A DNA stretch of 64,000 bases. Origin: Cinnamomum chago. Lineage: Eukaryota; Streptophyta; Magnoliopsida; Laurales; Lauraceae. The stretch lies in the NCBI GenBank assembly GCA_038049695.1, contig CP142452.1, positions 27,764,501 through 27,828,500 on the forward strand. The letters run 5' to 3'. Below the pieces are notes generated by a model, which saw only the letters and a list, made by a program, of their open reading frames with translations, was not told where the DNA came from and did no database searches. Of this stretch, positions 22,737-33,319 are shown piece by piece (the first letter of the stretch is position 1; each line of letters starts with the position of its first letter). The position numbers and the translations under genes are program-made.

Positions 22737-23892
22737 TGAAGTTCATTCCTTTGTCAAAGTTGGAGATTTTTAAGACTCTTTTGAGGTGTTTGGAGACAGA
22801 AAAATGGGATGAACTAAGAGAGACCAAAGGGTCATTTGGAGAGCTAAAGCTTGGATTAATGAAGTTAAATCTCTAAGTATGCTCTACCTTTCTTAATCAT
22901 ATGTTATATGCTTTGTTTAAATTATTGGTAAATGATTTGTAGCATGATAACTATGATGTGTTGAATCCATTCTTCTCTTAATCTTTGATCTAATTAAGAT
23001 TGGATTCTTCACTTTGATTTCAAACCAAGTTTTGTGTTAAAATCTTCATTAATCATGCTTAGCCTAAATCTTTTATTTCTTTTAAAGCATGATTCATTTT
23101 CTTGGTTGAATCTTCATTTGTTGTTTTCATTCATTTAAACCTTAGTCAAATTTGTTGAGTTTTGAAAACAACAATGTATATGCATTACATGTTTTAAGTT
23201 AGTCATTTTCATACAACTTGTGAGTCTTTGATTTACATATCATTAACAAGTTGATATTGATACATGTGATTTGCATTAAACTTCAATCAAATCTTTTATG
23301 TGCCTTAAACTTTGAAATGCTTTGAGCATATATAGATTGAGCCTTCTTTTTAAACTTGATTGAAGTTATCACACACACACACATCATGAGCATACATCTT
23401 TGCATTCATTTAGTGTTTGTGTGAGTTTGTTTTTCACTTTCATATTAGCCTATTTAAGAGGCATTTTAATTGTGCTTAAATTGTATCTCTTAGAGTGTTT
23501 TGTATAGACACCTTCTTAAAGAAATCCTTCATTTGTAAAGGTTATTGGTTAGCCTTAGAAAAGCACATTGTATAGGTTATTGCTTATCCTTGGAAAAGCA
23601 TCTTGTAAAGGTTGTTGTTTAGCCTAGAAAAACAACATTGTAAAGGTTATTGCTTAGCCTATTGAAAAGCATAAATAGTGGAAATCCGGTGGGGTGATTA
23701 GATCACAAGCCAGCAGTGGATGTAGGCATTAAGGCCGAACCACTATAAATCTTTGTGTAGTGGTGTTTGCTTGTGGTGATTTCATTTGTTAGCTTCCGCA
23801 TCTTGTTTGGTAAATCACCTCTTGTGACTAGTTTATTTTTAAGAAGTTAATATTTGTTAAAATTGGTCACATATTGTAGCTCACCCTATTCT

Positions 23893-23920
23893 CCCCCCCC
23901 CCCCCCCCCCCCCCCCCCCC
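23893..23920 (+). repeat. Homopolymer C tract (28 C)
   Basis: A run of 28 C is followed by GCCGCCGCCC near the end of the solo LTR. It occupies the place of the shorter C-run before CTAGGGTTTGGATCC in the array LTRs, so it is an expansion of that tract. Its length may be unreliable in the assembly. Confidence 0.85.
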
Positions 23921-23962
23921 GCCGCCGCCCTTTAGGGTTAGGATCCCAGGACTTTCAGGATT

Positions 23963-24840
23963 AGCCCTAATCTCATTCTCACTTCTGCAACGAAGCTACA
24001 ACAGCCTCTTCTTCTTCCTCTTCATCTTCTCAAGCCCAGAGTTTTTAGGAAAGATTATCTCGAAGATCCGAACCGCACATCTTCTTCCTCGCGATCTTCT
24101 CTTTCCGTTGGTTCTAGTTTGGTAAAATTTCTCTCAAGCTCATCTTTCAATCATCTTCTCTTTTGGTTAGATTTAGGTTTGATCTCGATCTTCTCCTCTC
24201 TTTGCCTCTCCTTGGCGTTTTAGGCTACGTTTGGTTGGGTTAGATTCGTGGATTTCGTGATAGAAAGCTTCTCCTCAAGTTTTCCCCAATCTCCAATCTT
24301 TTCTTGGTTGAGGCAAGTAGATATGCATTTTATATTTAAACATGTGTGTATGGTTTTTTTTTATTGCAATGATTTCTTATTAGAATACCCAAATTCCAAG
24401 CTATGGTTATGTTTTGATTTGGGATTTATATGATAGCTTAGGTTTTGGGATTATTTGGTTTGAATTAATTGTTTAATGGTAGGTTTGGAGGTTTTTAATT
24501 TGATAGAATGGATGGAAATGATGATTGTGATGATTGGGGAGAATGGAGGCTCGTTTTCTGTAGGAAAAAGAAAAGAAAAACTCATTTTCAAGTTCAGGTC
24601 TATAGTGCCGATCGATCGGACCTGCAGACCGATCGATCAGATCTTTTGTCAGATCGATCGGAGGGCAATTTTGTAATTTTTGACAACTTTTGGAAGAAAA
24701 CTTAGAACACTTGTAACTTTTAATCCGTCCGTCGAATTTCTACATATTATATACCGTTGGAAAGCCCTTGAGATGTAGAATCCAATAGTTCTAGTCTCAT
24801 CACAATCGGACGTTGGGAAGTGATGTAAATACTTATATTA
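23963..24840 (+). repeat. Gypsy A LTR, right part (non-coding)
   Basis: The first about 55 bases match element B at 26896 onward; then B has a deletion. The rest has a pyrimidine-rich leader and the octamer cluster at 24610-24659. No coding frame is convincing. The LTR end (GTGACA in B) is not found, so this LTR is truncated. Confidence 0.6.
24610..24659 (+). promoter_or_regulatory. Three GATCGATC octamers at 21-bp spacing
   Basis: GATCGATC occurs at 24610, 24631 and 24652, exactly 21 bp apart, about two DNA turns. Each copy is self-complementary. They lie inside the gypsy A LTR, well downstream of the TATA-like box, so a promoter role is uncertain. Confidence 0.5.
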
Positions 24841-25360
24841 ATTACCCAGTCAATATTTTATTGGAAATGCCACCAGTAACTTAGGCTTGGGCCTTAGATA
24901 TTGGAAACCATGAACCTACTATCAGTTGACCATTAATGAGGATTAAATCGTAGCACATGACTTGATGTGTTTCGATTAGGTGTCTAGGTATTCGTTTATT
25001 AAACATGGGGTAACAGAATGCGTATAGAACTGAATTAATGGATGCATAACATGATTGTATACCAAGGGATTTCCTTAGAAGCATCATTGATCCAATTCCA
25101 CACGTACTCCGTTAGAACATGTAGGATACACGGATGACACCACTTGCCTAGGGTTGGCTTGTATTTTCTCCTTGATTTGTTTAATTGTATACGTTGTAAT
25201 TACACCTTGTACACTCTCCCGGCATAATACACCTAATTAATTATGAAACATAATCCTTTGTAGAATTAGGACTTGAACCTGACTTAGAGTGTACCTTAGG
25301 ACCCCGTGTTATATAATTGATAAACATGATTGGCTAGACTGAAGGGATTATCTTGAGATT
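24841..25360. other. Unassigned non-coding DNA between gypsy A and B
   Basis: I see no coding frame, terminal repeat or clear similarity to other parts of the window. It is probably the rest of the gypsy A LTR, because the base composition is continuous with it, but the end is not identifiable. Element B begins abruptly at about 25361. Confidence 0.4.
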
Positions 25361-26450
25361 GGATATTCCTCATTGGAAATAGGAGAATATCACTATGAAT
25401 TTTGTGTCAGGGTTGCCGAACACCAGGAAGGGTAATGATGCTATGTGGGTGATTGTGGATAGATTGGCTAAGTCAGCACATTTCCTACCATTTAAGATTG
25501 GTCAGTTTATGAACAAGATGACTACATTGTACAGAGACAATATAGTCAAACTACATGGAGTGCCTAAGTCCATAGTATCCGATCGAGACCCTAAGTTTGT
25601 CTCTGGATTTTGGTCTACTTTTCAGTCATCTATGGGTACTCAGTTGACGTTCAGTACAGCTTATCACCCTCAGACAGATGGACAATCAGAGCGTACCATT
25701 CAGACATTGGAAGGTCTTCTCCAAGCATGTGTTTTGGATTTCAAGGAGAATTCGGATGAAAGTTTGCTTCTGTGTGAGTTTGCCTACAATAACAGCTATC
25801 ATTCAAGCATTGATATGGCACCATTTGAGGCATTGTACGGACGGAGATGCAGGACTCCAGCATGTTGGGAGGAAGTAGGAGTTCATAGTTTTCACGGCCC
25901 TTCAGAGATTGCTGATTCCAATGAGAAAGTCAGAATTATTCAGATGAGAATGAAGGAGTCACGTGATGTCAGAAGAGCTATGCAGATAAAAGGCGGAGAC
26001 CTTTAGAATTTCAGGTGGGGGATATGGTGTTTCTGAAGGTATCCCCGATGAGAGGTGTTGTCAGATTTGGACAGAAAGGAAAGCTTGCTAAGAGGTTTGT
26101 GGGATCGTTTGAGATCAAAAGCAGGATTGGAGACGTGGCTTATCGTCTTGTGCTGCCGCCTGAGTTAGCCGGTGTGCACGACGTTTTTCACGTCTCAATG
26201 CTTCGGAAGTATATTCCAGATCCTACTCATATATTGCAGCATGAGCCACTTCAGTTACAAGCAAATGCAACCTATGTGGAGCGTCCAGCGCAGATCATCG
26301 ACACCAAGGAGACATTGTTGCGTACCAAGACCATCCAATGGGTCAAGGTACAATGGGAGCATCACACTCCGAAGGAAGCTACATGGGAGCTCAAAGACCA
26401 GATGCAGAAGGCGTACCCTTATCACTTTCCCGATGAAGTATGTTTAGGCA
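25361..26450 (+). pseudogene. Tekay-like gypsy element B: integrase C-terminal part
   Basis: This is nearly identical to element A from about 20373. It starts abruptly at TTGGATATTCCTC. It shares with A the TAG in place of Trp (25380-25382) and the Asp-to-Asn change in MNF (25398-25400). It keeps the Gln codon of HPQTDGQSE and the 16 nt that A has lost. A 1-nt deletion near 25968 shifts the frame, so it reads as two pieces (25395-26006 and 26015-26476). The tail ends in KEATWEL, chromodomain-like. It is non-functional. Confidence 0.88.
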
Positions 26451-26486
26451 TTTGGGGGACCAAATGTTCTTTTTAGAGGTGAGAGA

Positions 26487-27753
26487 TGTAAGGTCTGCGA
26501 CCTTACTAAGTCAATTGGGCCTAATAGCAGGCCCATTGACCCGTTTATTTTATTATTATTATAATTAATTGTATTGTTAGATATTTAAGTAGGTTTAGGC
26601 ATTGAGTGAGTTTATTTTGGTTTTAGAATAGTGTCTGCGAAGTTTCGTGCGACTTCAAGTTCGTTTGATCCTAGCAGGAGGTAGTTTGCAATTTAGGGAA
26701 AATTGAGTGTTTTTCCAGAAAAATTCCTATCACCGTGATTTTGGGTTCGTGGGAAAGGTCTCGTTGCGCTGATCATTTTTGTCTCTTGGCTCATCGCGAT
26801 CCGTCGATCAGAAACCCTTCAAGTGGTCCATTTCATCTTCATACCCACTTAAGGGCAATTTAGTCTTTTCCTCTCTCTTTTCTTAAATAGGGATTAGCCC
26901 TAATCTCATTCTCACTTCTGCAACGAAGCTACAGCAGCCTCGGAGTCAGACTTTGGTGTCAGTAGTTCGGGTAGGATTGTTACTGGTACCCCGAGAGGTG
27001 GCTTAGACATCCTCGGAGTCTCCCTCTTGGTTCTTGCATTGCATTGTTTGGACAGTGGTTATTGTTTCTGTGCTAGGATTCCTGTTATTATTTCTGGTTA
27101 TTATTCATGCTTTATGCCCACCTTCGATTCCTTGTATTTTCTTGATTATCATGCATGTCATTACTCTTATACTTGATGCATGTCATGATTATTTATATCT
27201 TGTTTATCTATTGCTCAACATGTTGTTGACTATGTTCCTTGGTGTACAGACACCTCAGGTGAGTAGTACTATGAGGAGCAGGCAGGTGAGGAGATCCCAG
27301 AGGATCTCCAACCGGTTGAGGAGGAACGAGAGTGGCGTGCTGATGACGTAGAGTAGCGTCATCATTCCCGGCACAAGAGAGATTCATTGGGACTTCTTTA
27401 TATTCTTTTATTCTTTATCTCTCGTTGAAACTTTCACTTTATTGACTTCAATATTGTTTTGGATGGCCATGATTAGTGGGATGGCCATTGTAATAAATTA
27501 ACTTTCTTGTTTAAGTTTTATTTAATTCCTTGTGCAACTTTAACTATTAATGAGATTTGTTATTCATTGCTTTGAAATTTAATATGCCTAAAATTATATG
27601 AATTCCGCAGTTTTATATTACTTGAGGTTTGAAATGCAATATCCTCACAGCGGACTTACGATCCTTGGGCCCAAAGGGCAAAATTTTTAATTAGCCCTAA
27701 ATCTCACTCCCCGGATCCGGTTTTTTCTCTAATCGGGTTTTGGGAACGTGACA
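26487..27753 (+). repeat. Gypsy B LTR (about 1267 bp, internally deleted)
   Basis: It starts TGTAAGGTCTGCG and ends GGGAACGTGACA. It follows the A LTR until the leader near 26942, then jumps to the distal part, so 1 kb or more is missing relative to A. CTTAAATAGGG near 26884 is TATA-like. The site that carries the solo LTR in A is uninterrupted here. A short frame at 27034-27351 is not similar to any protein. Confidence 0.75.
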
Positions 27754-27981
27754 ACTTATTTGTAGTTTTATTCTCCAAAATTGAGGGCACATAAATGGAA
27801 AATAGTCTTCCTTCTCTAGGCCCCTTTGTGATCACTGTCCTCGACACCTGGACATGCACAACACAACCAAAGGAAAAGAATGAGACTTTGCAACTGTTGT
27901 CAACCAGTTGTCCAACAGAGACAAGATTTGTACTTAACCTTGGGGAAATAAAAACATCTTTTAAAGGTAATGGACTAATTG
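27754..27981 (-). pseudogene. Ty1/copia fragment: GAG-pre-integrase domain
   Basis: The minus-strand translation resembles the copia GAG-pre-integrase region: a stretch like STNLVSVGQLVD, then CKVSFFSFGCVVHVQVS and an IYVPS end. No zinc finger or integrase core is left. It lies between the end of the gypsy B LTR and a copia LTR. It may belong to a different copia copy from the one to its right. Confidence 0.6.
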
Positions 27982-28144
27982 TTAATCTAGGAAACGAGAA
28001 CCCTTAGGGTTGCCTTCTTCTCATTATATAAGGGTGGATAACCCTCTTCTTAGAATCCTAATACAAATCAAGTGCCTAAGTTAGCATTCTAATCACAACT
28101 TAAGTTCCTAAGTTAACCTAAAATACACGTTTCCTAGATTAACA
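27982..28144 (-). repeat. Short copia LTR (163 bp) with 17-bp terminal inverted repeats
   Basis: The ends are TGTTAATCTAGGAAACG and CGTTTCCTAGATTAACA, perfect inverted repeats. On the minus strand it follows a purine tract (GAGGGGGG) and the copia pol 3' end, so it is the 3' LTR of a minus-strand copia element. TATATAA lies in the middle (near 28035). The partner 5' LTR is not in the window. The 28098-28144 part is also present in the patch inside the Tat 5' LTR. Confidence 0.75.
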
Positions 28145-29050
28145 CCCCCCTCAAATTGATACAGGGGAGTCATAAAGCAGCAATTTGGAAACCAGAAACT
28201 AATGTCGAGGCCGATGAAGTCATTTGGTAAAGATGTAAGCAAACTGAAGGTCAGTAGGGACATGAGGTAAAGAAATGACCTCATGCTTCAATTAATCTCA
28301 AATAAAGTGACAGTCGACCTCAATATGTTTGGTGCGTTCATGAAAGACAGGATTTTCACTGATCCTGATAGCCCCCGCATGCAAGGATGTAGAAGATGTT
28401 TGTGCAAATCTGAGTTTCGAAAGTAGTCCCCGTAACCATAAGATTTCTGAACAAGCGGAAGACATTGCCCTATATTCCGCCTCTGTAGAAGATCAAGAAA
28501 CACGTTCTTGTCTCTTGCATTTTCAAGAAATTAACGAATTGTCAAGATACATACACCAACGAGTAGTAGACCAACGAGTATCTTGACAACCCGCCTAGTC
28601 AGCATCTGCATAAGCTGTCAACTGAAGAGGATTGCCCTTGGGATAATATAAACAACGAGTGATAGTGCCCATCAAATACCGGATAATGCGTTTGGCAGCA
28701 GTCAGATGAAGGTGGTGAGGAGATGTCATGAATTGGCTCACAAGATTGACCTCATAGGAGATGTCCGGTCGAGTGATGGTGAGATAGACTAGGCTGCCCA
28801 CCAAGCTCCTGTAAGTATGCAGATTAGGAAGAAGGTCACCATCATCTTTACTCAATTTGAGGTTGACCTCAACAGGTATATCAACTGGCGAAGATTCATG
28901 GAGATTAGCAAGCTTAACAAGATCAGATGTGTATTTGTGTTGATTGAGAAAAGGCCTTTGGGAGAGTGATGCACTTCTAAGCCCAAAAAATAATATAAAG
29001 GGCCCAAATCCTTCATATGGAAGTAATCCCGGGGAGAGGCTTGGATAGAC
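28145..29050 (-). pseudogene. Ty1/copia pol: end of reverse transcriptase and RNase H
   Basis: The minus strand reads DLGPLYYFLGLEV, YRSLVGSLVYLTITRPDISY, AAKRIIRYL and TAYADAD, the thumb and RNase H of copia pol. It then continues through a TAG in place of Trp (about 28592) to STEAEYRA-like and ERTKHIEVDCHFIRD sequence near 28310. A frameshift lies near 28960. It reaches to about 28190, just before the PPT and the 163-bp LTR. It is non-functional. Confidence 0.85.
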
Positions 29051-31270
29051 TGTAAATCCATGGGGATCCGAACCCTAGAGGGGGGGGGTGAATAGGGTGA
29101 GCTTCTTTTATGACCAATTTTAACAATTTTAACTTCTTTAAAACAAACTAGTCACATGTGATGATTAATCATACAAGATGCGGAAGCTAACAAAAGAATC
29201 ATCACAAAGCAAACACCATAACACAAGTATTTAGAGTGGTTCGGCCTCAATGCCTACATCCACTACCGGCTTGTGATCTAACACCCCACCGGATTTCCAC
29301 TATTTATGCTTTTCAATAGGCTAAGCAATAACCTTTACAATATGCTTTCCAAGGCTAAGCAATAACCTTTACATTGATGTTTTTCAAGGCTTAACATCAA
29401 CCTATACACTATGCTTTTATAGGCTAAGCAATAACCTCTTCAACCATAAGGTTGGTTATCTCACTAAGTTAGTGTCTTACATACACTTGATTGAGATTCT
29501 ATTAAGCTCATTACAATGCCTCTTAAATAGGCGGATATGGAAGTGAAAAACTAATACACACTCACACCATGAATGCAAAGATGAAAACACATGAAGTGTG
29601 TGTGTGTGGTCCTCAATCATTTAGAAAATGAAAGCTCATAAATGTATGCCTAAGGCTTTTGAAAGTTTTAGCTCAAAAACATTTATGATTGAGGAAGTAA
29701 TGCAATCACATGTTAAAAGTAACAACTTGTTAATGATATCAAAGTTACACAAGTTGTATGAAATGGATTAGCTCTAAACATGTGATGCATAGGGATGTCA
29801 ATCAAATCACCAATGAAGCTCAAAACATAAAAATAGATTTGATTGAAATTAGGGGACAAATCATATGTAATTATAAAGACAACTTGAAAATGATTTACCA
29901 ATCAAAGTAAGGCAAGTTGTGAAACATTAAAACAATAATACACATATGATTTGTAATGATGTTGGATCCAAAACATAAGATACATTTGAGAGAGATTTTC
30001 TTATGATGGAAAAACAACAACCAATGATTCAACAAAGTATATGAATCATGTTACATATTTCATTAACATGATCTACTTAGATTTACCAAAGATAAAGTAC
30101 TACTTTGATGAATCAATGGTGATGTATCCAAAACAATAGATCTATTCAAAATATAACACATGCTAAGGATACAACACATCATAGGTTAACATGTTACAAG
30201 ATTTACCAATGATAAAACAAAACATGAAAACATATGATTTGTAAAGAAGTTGAGTCCAAAACATAAGATAGTTTTGAAAGTGATTTTCTTATGATGGAAA
30301 ACAACAACCAAAGATTCAACCAAGTATAGGAATCATGTTACATATGATTTACCAAGTTTCTTTCATTAACATGATCTACTTTGATTTACCAATTCAAGTA
30401 CTACTTGGATTGAATCATATGGTGTTGTATCCAAAACAATAAATCAACTCAAAACATAAAATATGTTAAGGACACAACACAAACATAGTTTAACATGCTA
30501 GAAATGATTTACCAAAAATAAAACAAAAGCATGAAAACATATGATTAAGGAAGGAAGAGCCTACTTGGTGGTTTAACTTCATTAATCCAAGCTTTAGCTT
30601 TCCTAATCATCCCCTTCATCCCTTGGTTCTCTTCCCTTTTGATATGCCTCAAATCCTCTCAAGGAGGGGTTAAAAATTCCCAACTTTTGGCAAGGGAAAG
30701 AACTCATATTTATAGCAAAAAGTTGCCAACGGCTAGTCCTCGGTCGACCGACAAAGAGGTCTCGGTCGACCGGGAAGGCACAACGGTCAGATTTCTGACC
30801 GTTGGAGGTTTCAGTTCAAAACTGTAGATTTTACCTCCAGTTGTCTCGGTCGACCGAGACCTGCCTCTCGGTCGACCGGCGACACTGCCGGGACAACCCC
30901 CTTTTGACAAAAAATCCAACTTTTGCCATTTCAAAGTTATTTCTTTGGGGGACCTTTTGGCAACTAAATCAAGCTAGGAAAACATGTTTTAAAGATTCTA
31001 ATGGTTTTTAAAACATGACATAAAAAGCCTAAAAAGATTCAAAACTTTTAAAACAAAGGCTTGCTTGATTTCTTGAAAACTCTTTTCTAAATCAAATGCA
31101 TCCAAGATTTAAAAACAAATCATGCATAAATCAAAACTTTTACAACTCTTAAAAGTAATGCATGAATAAATCAAGATTTCAAGTTTATCTAAAACAATGC
31201 ATGTGTGTAAATCAAATGATGCTTGAATGATAATGCATCCATCAAATTGCAATCTAGAAAATTCCTAACA
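29051..31270 (-). mobile_element. Solo LTR of the array family, inverted (2220 bp), TSD TAGAC
   Basis: Read on the minus strand it starts TGTTAGGA and ends GGATTTACA, and matches the array LTR along its length at moderate divergence. TAGAC flanks both sides (29046-29050 and 31271-31275). It splits the copia RT between the YVDD motif and the DYFHMKDLGP stretch. GGTCGACC is conserved at 30742, 30764, 30848 and 30870 with the same 22-bp pair spacing. The CCTCAATCA/TGATTGAGG hairpin is present. No primer site or internal region follows. Confidence 0.93.
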
Positions 31271-31520
31271 TAGACTTGATCATATTATCATCAGTGCCAA
31301 TGATAATAATATCGTCAACATACACAAGTAGAACAGTAACACCAATAGATGTTCTTTGCATGAACAGAAAGGGATCATAAGGGCTCTGAGTAAAGCCAAT
31401 TGTGCATAACTGCCCTATAAAAGTTTCAAACCAAGCCCGAGGAGCTTGCTTTAGACCATAAAGAGATTTCCGAAGATGATAGACAACATTTTTAGATGGA
31501 GAAGTGACGCCCTGCGGTAT
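31271..31520 (-). pseudogene. Ty1/copia reverse transcriptase, catalytic part
   Basis: The minus strand reads KSLYGLKQAPRAW followed by LLVYVDDIIIIG, the copia RT core with the YVDD catalytic box intact. The fragment is cut on its N-terminal side by the Tat element. The missing RT start is found at 51692-51937, on the far side of the insertion. Confidence 0.93.
31516..31520. other. Target-site duplication of the 20-kb Tat element (left copy)
   Basis: GGTAT here is repeated at 51687-51691, immediately outside the other LTR end. Confidence 0.93.
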
Positions 31521-31757
31521 TGATGGACCGCGCCCCTCCGCTGCCATCCGCCCCGGGTCTGTCGGGGTCCGAAAGGAGGGAGAGGGAAGAAAGAAAGGCG
31601 GGTATCAACATTTTGTGGGTATGCCAGATTTTCTTTTCTACTTGGAATTTAGAGTAGTGATCCGGAGATTCACCTTCACAAGTAGAAAGGAAATCAACTT
31701 TTTCCTAACTTTCCATTGCACACATATTTTAAAGAAAAGAGACAAGTTTGTTTTGAA

Positions 31758-31850
31758 TGCCGTGAGAGGCGATTTTCTTTGTTTGCCATGAAAGACAATT
31801 TTGGTGCCGTGAAAGGCGATTTTGCCGTGAAAGGCGGTTTACAAATCTCA
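31758..31850 (+). repeat. Cluster of small hairpin repeats in the LTR (GCC-GTGAAA-GGC type)
   Basis: TGCCGTGAGAGGCGATTTT, TGCCATGAAAGACAATTTT, TGCCGTGAAAGGCGATTTTG and CCGTGAAAGGCGGTTT follow each other. Each has a GCC/GGC stem (one degenerate), a loop with TGAAA or TGAGA, and a GATTTT tail. The same cluster is in the 5' LTR at 49351-49435. Compare the 3' UTR repeats at 36780-37450. Confidence 0.75.
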
Positions 31851-32340
31851 TCAATAATGAAAAGACAAGAAATGTGAATTTTGTGTCTCTTTAAGAAAAA
31901 ATACAATACAATAGAAAAGAAAGAAATGGAATCTAACTTTTCATGCGATTGTGGGGGGACCCGTTCAGATCGACGGTCGCGAGTCATGTATGGACTCCGC
32001 CATCGTCCTTCAGATGAGAACTTTGATGCTTGATTTCTTGGCTTGGCTCCAACCTCAGATTTTTAGAGGATAAGGACCAAGGTAAGGTCCTATATCCGGT
32101 AAAAAGCTGAGTAGACGGGTTGAAAAGCCGCATCTAGCCATGTTGGATAGAAGGAGAGGTGGCCTTGGGGGGGGGGGGGGTGGCCCCCCAAGGGGCTTTG
32201 ATCACCTTGTAGTGCTTGTTGCAGCAGAGTTTTCTTCAATAGAGGAGAGTTTGTTGCAAAGGTTCTGGATTTTTCTTGGATTTTTCGGAGAGTTTTTGGA
32301 TAATTTTTCCCTTGGCCCCCTTTTTCCTTGGAATGGCCTC

Positions 32341-32350
32341 CTATTTATAG
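32341..32350 (-). promoter_or_regulatory. TATA box of the Tat LTR
   Basis: CTATAAATAG on the minus strand is conserved in the 5' LTR at 49925-49934. The position fits a U3/R boundary near 32310. Confidence 0.65.
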
Positions 32351-33319
32351 GCATTTGGTAGCCATTTAGGAGAGTTTATGAGCATTTATGATATTAATTC
32401 TCATGATGGGAGGAGTTACAAGTTTTTAATTTCTTGATTTGGTAACTCCTTTTTCCTTGAATTTGATTGGCCAGTGGAGGATAATGGGCATTTAGTTGCC
32501 TTTAATCTCCATAATGAGGGGAGTTTCATGGTTTTAATGCCATGAATACTTGGATTTGTAACTCCCATTTGCTTGCTTTTGATTGGGCCGTCCAAGATAA
32601 TGAGTTAATGACTGTAATAAGTTGCCATAAACAAGTCAATAAACAGCATTGAATGGTCTCCCGGTCGCTTGAAGAGTCACGGGCCGCGCCGCGTCCTTTG
32701 GAATTCTTTTGGCAATGATCATCGATGGATCTTCATGTTGATCGACATCGGATGATCATGCAATTTCAGACTTTGATTAATATCAACAAGCCGGCGACAT
32801 CTTTCCAGTCAATTTCTCGATCGGTCGGGCAGAAAGTGCATTTTCTTGATCGGTCGGTTGACAATTTTGAGGTGTCGGATGATGATTCCATGATTCCGGC
32901 GGCGGATCCACGATGTCGACGAAGATCGACGGATTTCATGCTCAAAAAATCAGAATTTGGAAAAATCACAGGGGCCAATCAACTCGGGACGCGAAAGATA
33001 CCCGAAAAATGGGGTTTTTGGGCGAGGTCCGGGCTGGTCGCCGGCGACCATGGGGCCAGCGACCATGGGCCATGGTCTCCGGCGACCATGGGGTTTGTGC
33101 CCCATGGTCGGCCGCCTTCCGGTCGCCTTTTCTTCTTCGTTTGTCGTCGTTTTTCGCTTCTGTTTTCTCCTGCATTTTTCTTGGAATTTCCTCTCATTTA
33201 TTGGCTGAATTTCCCTCAAGAAAACCTGACGGGAAGCCGTGCAAATTGGATTGCAAAGTTTCCCATTTTTTGAAAAGCCGAAGACTTTGCTGTGGAGAAC
33301 TCCCGATTTTTTGTCAAGC

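Larger units (their letters stand above)
22214..23957 (+). mobile_element. Solo LTR (1744 bp), diverged relative of the array LTR, TSD GGATT
   Basis: It starts TGTTAGGGATTTTG and ends GGACTTTCA. It is flanked by GGATT at 22209-22213 and 23958-23962. The promoter block, hairpins and GGTTATTGCTTAGCC minisatellite match the array LTR in order but with much divergence. Element B holds the uninterrupted target (GGATTAGCCC near 26891), so the insertion is confirmed. No internal region is present, so it is a solo LTR left by LTR-LTR recombination. Confidence 0.92.

Noticed and set aside
27034-27351. 105-codon hydrophobic frame in gypsy B LTR
   Set aside because: It looks like a membrane protein but is T-rich LTR sequence with no relative in the related LTR at 52278-55469.
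32156-32190. G-run then C-run as a quadruplex or assembly gap
   Set aside because: The run differs in length in the other LTR (49759-49772), so it is a slippage-prone homopolymer; no four separate G-tracts are present.
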